DNA from: Pseudomonas fluorescens
GTDB taxonomy: Bacteria; Pseudomonadota; Alphaproteobacteria; UBA2136; UBA6156
Reading direction: 5' to 3'
DNA length: 43,455 nt
Assembly: GCA_003241595.1 (NCBI GenBank)
Contig: QFOU01000005.1
Location: 1 to 43,455, forward strand
Positions 41,580-43,455 of this stretch are shown piece after piece (positions within the stretch are counted from its first letter, which is position 1; each line of letters opens with the position of its first letter). The notes beneath the pieces are model-generated. The model did not search any database. It was not told the DNA's origin and was given only the letters and a program-made list of their open reading frames with translations. The position numbers and the translations under genes were made by a program.

Positions 41580-41786
41580 TTATGAACCGATCAAAAATGA
41601 AATAAGCCAGTATCCCAAGCTTCCCAGCGCAAGGATTCCGACAACAATAAAAATCAAACACACAAGTAAGGCCGCATAGTTCCGATCCGAAGGCTCTGAA
41701 GCCTTCTGCCTGTTGAGAACGGTGACTCCATCCACCGAAGCCAACTCCAAATGCCTGCAACCTCCTGCATAATGAGAAAAAGCCAT
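41580..41786 (-). CDS. Small single-pass membrane protein, 68 residues
   Basis: Not recognised. ATG 41786 has GGGAGGAGA directly upstream. Cytoplasmic-looking N-terminal half (MAFSHYAGGCRHLELASVDG, then LNRQKASEPSDRNYA), one long C-terminal TM stretch (about 37-66, LLVCLIFIVVGILALGSLGY and WLISFLIGS) that could be one long or two short helices. Tail-anchored layout. Precedes the Cys-rich exported gene on the same strand but has a terminator between. Confidence 0.75.
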   Translation of the reverse strand: MAFSHYAGGCRHLELASVDGVTVLNRQKASEPSDRNYAALLVCLIFIVVGILALGSLGYWLISFLIGS

Positions 41787-41859
41787 ATTCTCCTCCCAGA
41801 GAACGATAAACAACATACTCACTATGCCTATCTAAACCTTACTCAACAAGCGATATTCC

Positions 41860-41888
41860 TTGCAAAAACAGTTTGGCAGACGTAAATC
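41860..41888 (+). promoter_or_regulatory. Promoter of the 110-residue gene
   Basis: -35 TTGCAA (41860-41865), 17-base spacer, -10 TAAATC (41883-41888), 39 bases before the start codon. Confidence 0.5.
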
Positions 41889-41926
41889 CAACCTCGTCAA
41901 TTTACTCCCGTTCGCACGAGGCACAC

Positions 41927-42259
41927 ATGCCAAACGAATACCTGTCCACTCACAACCAATTCATTACCGATGCAACCGCCGGCAACCGCGCCATCATCGA
42001 AAAACACCGCCTGTTTTCCCGCGCGATGCTGGAAGATATTGGCGGCAAACTGGTAATATCCGGCCATGCCACTCTAAGCCCCCTCAAAGGCTACGCGGCC
42101 CACTTCAACTACTACAGCGAAGGTCGGGTTCTTCTCATCGATGAGAGAGGGACGGTCTTCCACGCCTTTTTGATGGAGGACGACTCATGGGAAGTCGAAC
42201 TTCCCAACCAAACCCGCCATAACCAGCGCTCGCTGGCCGAACTTTCGGCAGTCGCTTAA
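41927..42259 (+). CDS. Small protein of unknown function, 110 residues
   Basis: Not recognised. ATG 41927 follows GAGG; the longer frame from 41873 would begin inside the predicted promoter. N-terminal helical part (MPNEYLSTHNQFITDATAGN, AIIEKHRLFSRAMLEDIG), then beta-rich KLVISGHATLSPLKGYAAHF, RVLLIDERGTVFHAFLMEDD and a polar tail. Cytoplasmic. Single-gene unit ended by a bidirectional terminator at 42278-42305. Confidence 0.75.
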   Translation: MPNEYLSTHNQFITDATAGNRAIIEKHRLFSRAMLEDIGGKLVISGHATLSPLKGYAAHFNYYSEGRVLLIDERGTVFHAFLMEDDSWEVELPNQTRHNQRSLAELSAVA

Positions 42260-42277
42260 CCTCTTAAATACAGATAC

Positions 42278-42305
42278 AAAAAAGCCCCGGTCTTCGGGGC
42301 TTTTC
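42278..42305. terminator. Bidirectional terminator
   Basis: AAAAGCCCCG-GTCTT-CGGGGCTTTT between the 110-residue gene (plus) and ssb (minus). Confidence 0.92.
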
Positions 42306-42318
42306 TCGTCACGTTCAA

Positions 42319-42792
42319 CTAGAACGGGATCTCGTCATCAAACGGAGCATCTTCGCTGATCTTCTTCGGCTGGGCCATCGGCTTGCTGAAGTTGGAAGAA
42401 CCACCGTTATCGCGCGGGGTCTGGTCGTAACCGCCGCCGCTGTTGTCGCCATCACGCTTGCCGTCCAGCATGGTGAAGTTATCCACCACAATCTCGGTGG
42501 TGTAGCGCTCTTGGTTGTCCTTATCGGTCCACTTACGGGTCTGCAGCTTGCCTTCAGCAAAGATCTTGCTGCCCTTACGCAGGTATTTTTCCGCAATGTC
42601 GGCAGTGGTGTTGAACATCACCAAACGGTGCCATTCGGTACGCTCTTCACGTTGACCGGTCTGCTTGTTGTTCCAGCTTTCACTGGTTGCTACAGTGATG
42701 TTGGCGATCTTGCCACCACCTTGCGAGGCACGTACCTCGGGGTCTTTCCCCAGGTTGCCAATCAGAATCACTTTGTTAACACTACCGGCCAT
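42319..42792 (-). CDS. ssb: Single-stranded DNA-binding protein
   Basis: 157 residues. N-terminal OB-fold (about 1-110): MAGSVNKVILIGNLGKDPEV, ERTEWHRLVMFNTTADIAEK, YLRKGSKIFAEGKLQTRKW and EIVVDNFTMLD. A Gly/Asn-rich linker and the conserved acidic tip DAPFDDEIPF, which docks repair and replication partners, follow. ATG 42792 has GGGGGATAAGG upstream. A perfect palindrome CTAATATTAG (42815-42824) lies in its leader or promoter. uvrA, often divergent from ssb, is not seen here. Confidence 0.97.
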   Translation of the reverse strand: MAGSVNKVILIGNLGKDPEVRASQGGGKIANITVATSESWNNKQTGQREERTEWHRLVMFNTTADIAEKYLRKGSKIFAEGKLQTRKWTDKDNQERYTTEIVVDNFTMLDGKRDGDNSGGGYDQTPRDNGGSSNFSKPMAQPKKISEDAPFDDEIPF

Positions 42793-42849
42793 CGCCTTAT
42801 CCCCCGTTACACTACTAATATTAGGGGCAATTTATCACACTTTCCCCAA

Positions 42850-42887
42850 AAGCAAAGGCGCCGGAGGAATCCCCCGGCGCCTTTTGC
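42850..42887 (-). terminator. Terminator of the 68-residue hydrophilic gene
   Basis: GGCGCCGG and CCGGCGCC arms with flanking A/T runs on both sides, between the gene ending at 42922 and ssb. Confidence 0.9.
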
Positions 42888-42921
42888 CTAATCCGTACGC
42901 GTTTCGTACTCGCAAATAGCA

Positions 42922-43128
42922 TTAAGAGTTCTGAAACGTAGATCCTTTGTCCTTGGCCGCCTGAATACGGGCAGCACGAGCCAACGATTCCTGCTCCCAG
43001 TCGGAATCAAGGTTGCGCTTCGAGCCATGCAGTTGCTTGCGTTGAGCACCATAATAGTCCGAAGAGACCGGAGCCTGAGAATCCTTGTCAGTTGTGGTAG
43101 TTTTAGAATCAGAGATACGCTTGCCCAT
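42922..43128 (-). CDS. Small hydrophilic protein of unknown function, 68 residues
   Basis: Not recognised. ATG 43128 has TAGGAGG five bases upstream, a near-perfect site. Very polar and probably disordered: KRISDSKTTTTDKDSQAPVS, then YGAQRKQLHGSKRNLDSDWE and SLARAARIQAAKDKG. No membrane segment. Transcribed from a strong promoter (43313-43342) with a long leader of about 180 bases. The combination of a strong promoter, strong ribosome site and tight terminator suggests high expression. Confidence 0.75.
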   Translation of the reverse strand: MGKRISDSKTTTTDKDSQAPVSSDYYGAQRKQLHGSKRNLDSDWEQESLARAARIQAAKDKGSTFQNS

Positions 43129-43382
43129 AAAAACCTCCTACGGTTCAGGCCAACAACAATGAGGGATGGAGAATTTCCAAAGAAAACGTGAACAGATGCT
43201 CTATGCCGACCAAATCCGTTCACGGAACCCAAGGTCAGCCCCCGGGGGTCTAGCGGTATGGAAGATATGATTTCCCCCGCGCATCAGCATGTACTCGACG
43301 CTTTGTGGCCTTATTATAGCAAACCCTCCCCCTGCATTTCAACCCCTTGCCAAAAAATTTCAAAACGCCTAGCGTGAGCCTT
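43129..43382. promoter_or_regulatory. Strong minus-strand promoter and long leader
   Basis: Minus strand -35 TTGAAA (43342-43337), 18-base spacer, extended -10 TGCTATAAT (TATAAT 43318-43313), the best promoter match in the window. The ~180-base leader contains CCCCCGGGGG and a segment GACC...TCCG-TGAA-CGGA...GGTC that can form a stem, so it may hold an RNA element. The plus-strand gene at 43383 starts in the same region without a clear promoter. Confidence 0.6.
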
Positions 43383-43455
43383 ATGAATACCACTCAGCAC
43401 GAACAAACCGAACTGGCCACCTATTTGCAAAACCGCATCCGCCAATCCCTGCCGG
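43383..43455 (+). CDS. Start of an unidentified gene, cut by window edge
   Basis: ATG 43383 opens a frame MNTTQHEQTELATYLQNRIR then QSLP before the window ends. No Shine-Dalgarno sequence is visible (upstream bases gtgagcctt). Helical and hydrophilic; too short to assign. It is divergent from the 68-residue gene. Confidence 0.5.
   Translation, partial: MNTTQHEQTELATYLQNRIRQSLP

Noticed and set aside
43200..43310. SRP RNA, 6S RNA or tmRNA gene in the leader before the 68-residue gene
   Set aside because: I checked for the SRP loop, the tmRNA tRNA-like ends and the 6S open bubble and saw none of them. It remains only a possible structured leader.

Overview
The window reads as a chromosomal segment of an alphaproteobacterium of moderate GC content. 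The evidence is gene content and synteny: recG divergent from sdhE-mfd, a CorC/HlyC protein close to xerD-accA, a long-form Hpf near rpoN, and rpoZ near smpB. I see no tRNA, rRNA, insertion sequence, prophage or CRISPR array.

Layout. 0-3.2 kb (minus strand) is a tight run of anmK, a YdjM-like membrane protein without metal ligands, a small membrane protein, and prs cut by the window edge. 3.3-7.7 kb holds hpf and rpoN, which are often adjacent in alphaproteobacteria but are separated here by four small orphan genes. 7.7-12.6 kb holds sdhB and sdhA (no sdhC/sdhD beside them) and the divergent rpsA. 12.7-19.4 kb is a block of exported proteins on the minus strand. Three of them are modular peptidoglycan hydrolases (lytic transglycosylase, M23 peptidase, phage-tail-type lysozyme) with the same N-terminal and C-terminal non-catalytic domains; a fourth shares the N-terminal helical Cys motif. 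19.5-24.4 kb holds a MaoC hydratase, a small orphan, accA, xerD, a large exported helical protein and a 58-residue membrane protein. 24.5-27.9 kb holds a small unknown, a CorC/HlyC protein and an oligopeptide-type binding lipoprotein. 28-29.3 kb holds two more exported proteins. 29.6-32.6 kb is a row of singly transcribed genes, each with its own promoter and terminator: a GntR regulator and three unknowns. 32.7-41 kb holds rpoZ, a degenerate PanC-like protein, smpB, two small unknowns, mfd, sdhE and the divergent recG. 41-43.4 kb holds a Cys-rich exported protein, small unknowns, ssb and the first codons of a further gene.

The most interesting system is the 13.3-19.4 kb cluster. One exported scaffold (mature start with a TGYES-like motif, a C-x22-C helical pair, a Gly/Ser/Thr-rich linker and a C-terminal C-x17-C domain) carries three different wall-cutting cores. 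This suggests a dedicated export, anchoring or delivery system for wall hydrolases, acting on the cell's own wall or on another cell's wall as in predation. The lifestyle cannot be decided from this window. Other notable points are an SdhB with an extra cysteine predicted to give a second [4Fe-4S] cluster, two enzyme relatives that have lost their catalytic residues (YdjM-like and PanC-like), a two-copy conserved intergenic element after hpf and sdhB, and a structured rpsA leader.
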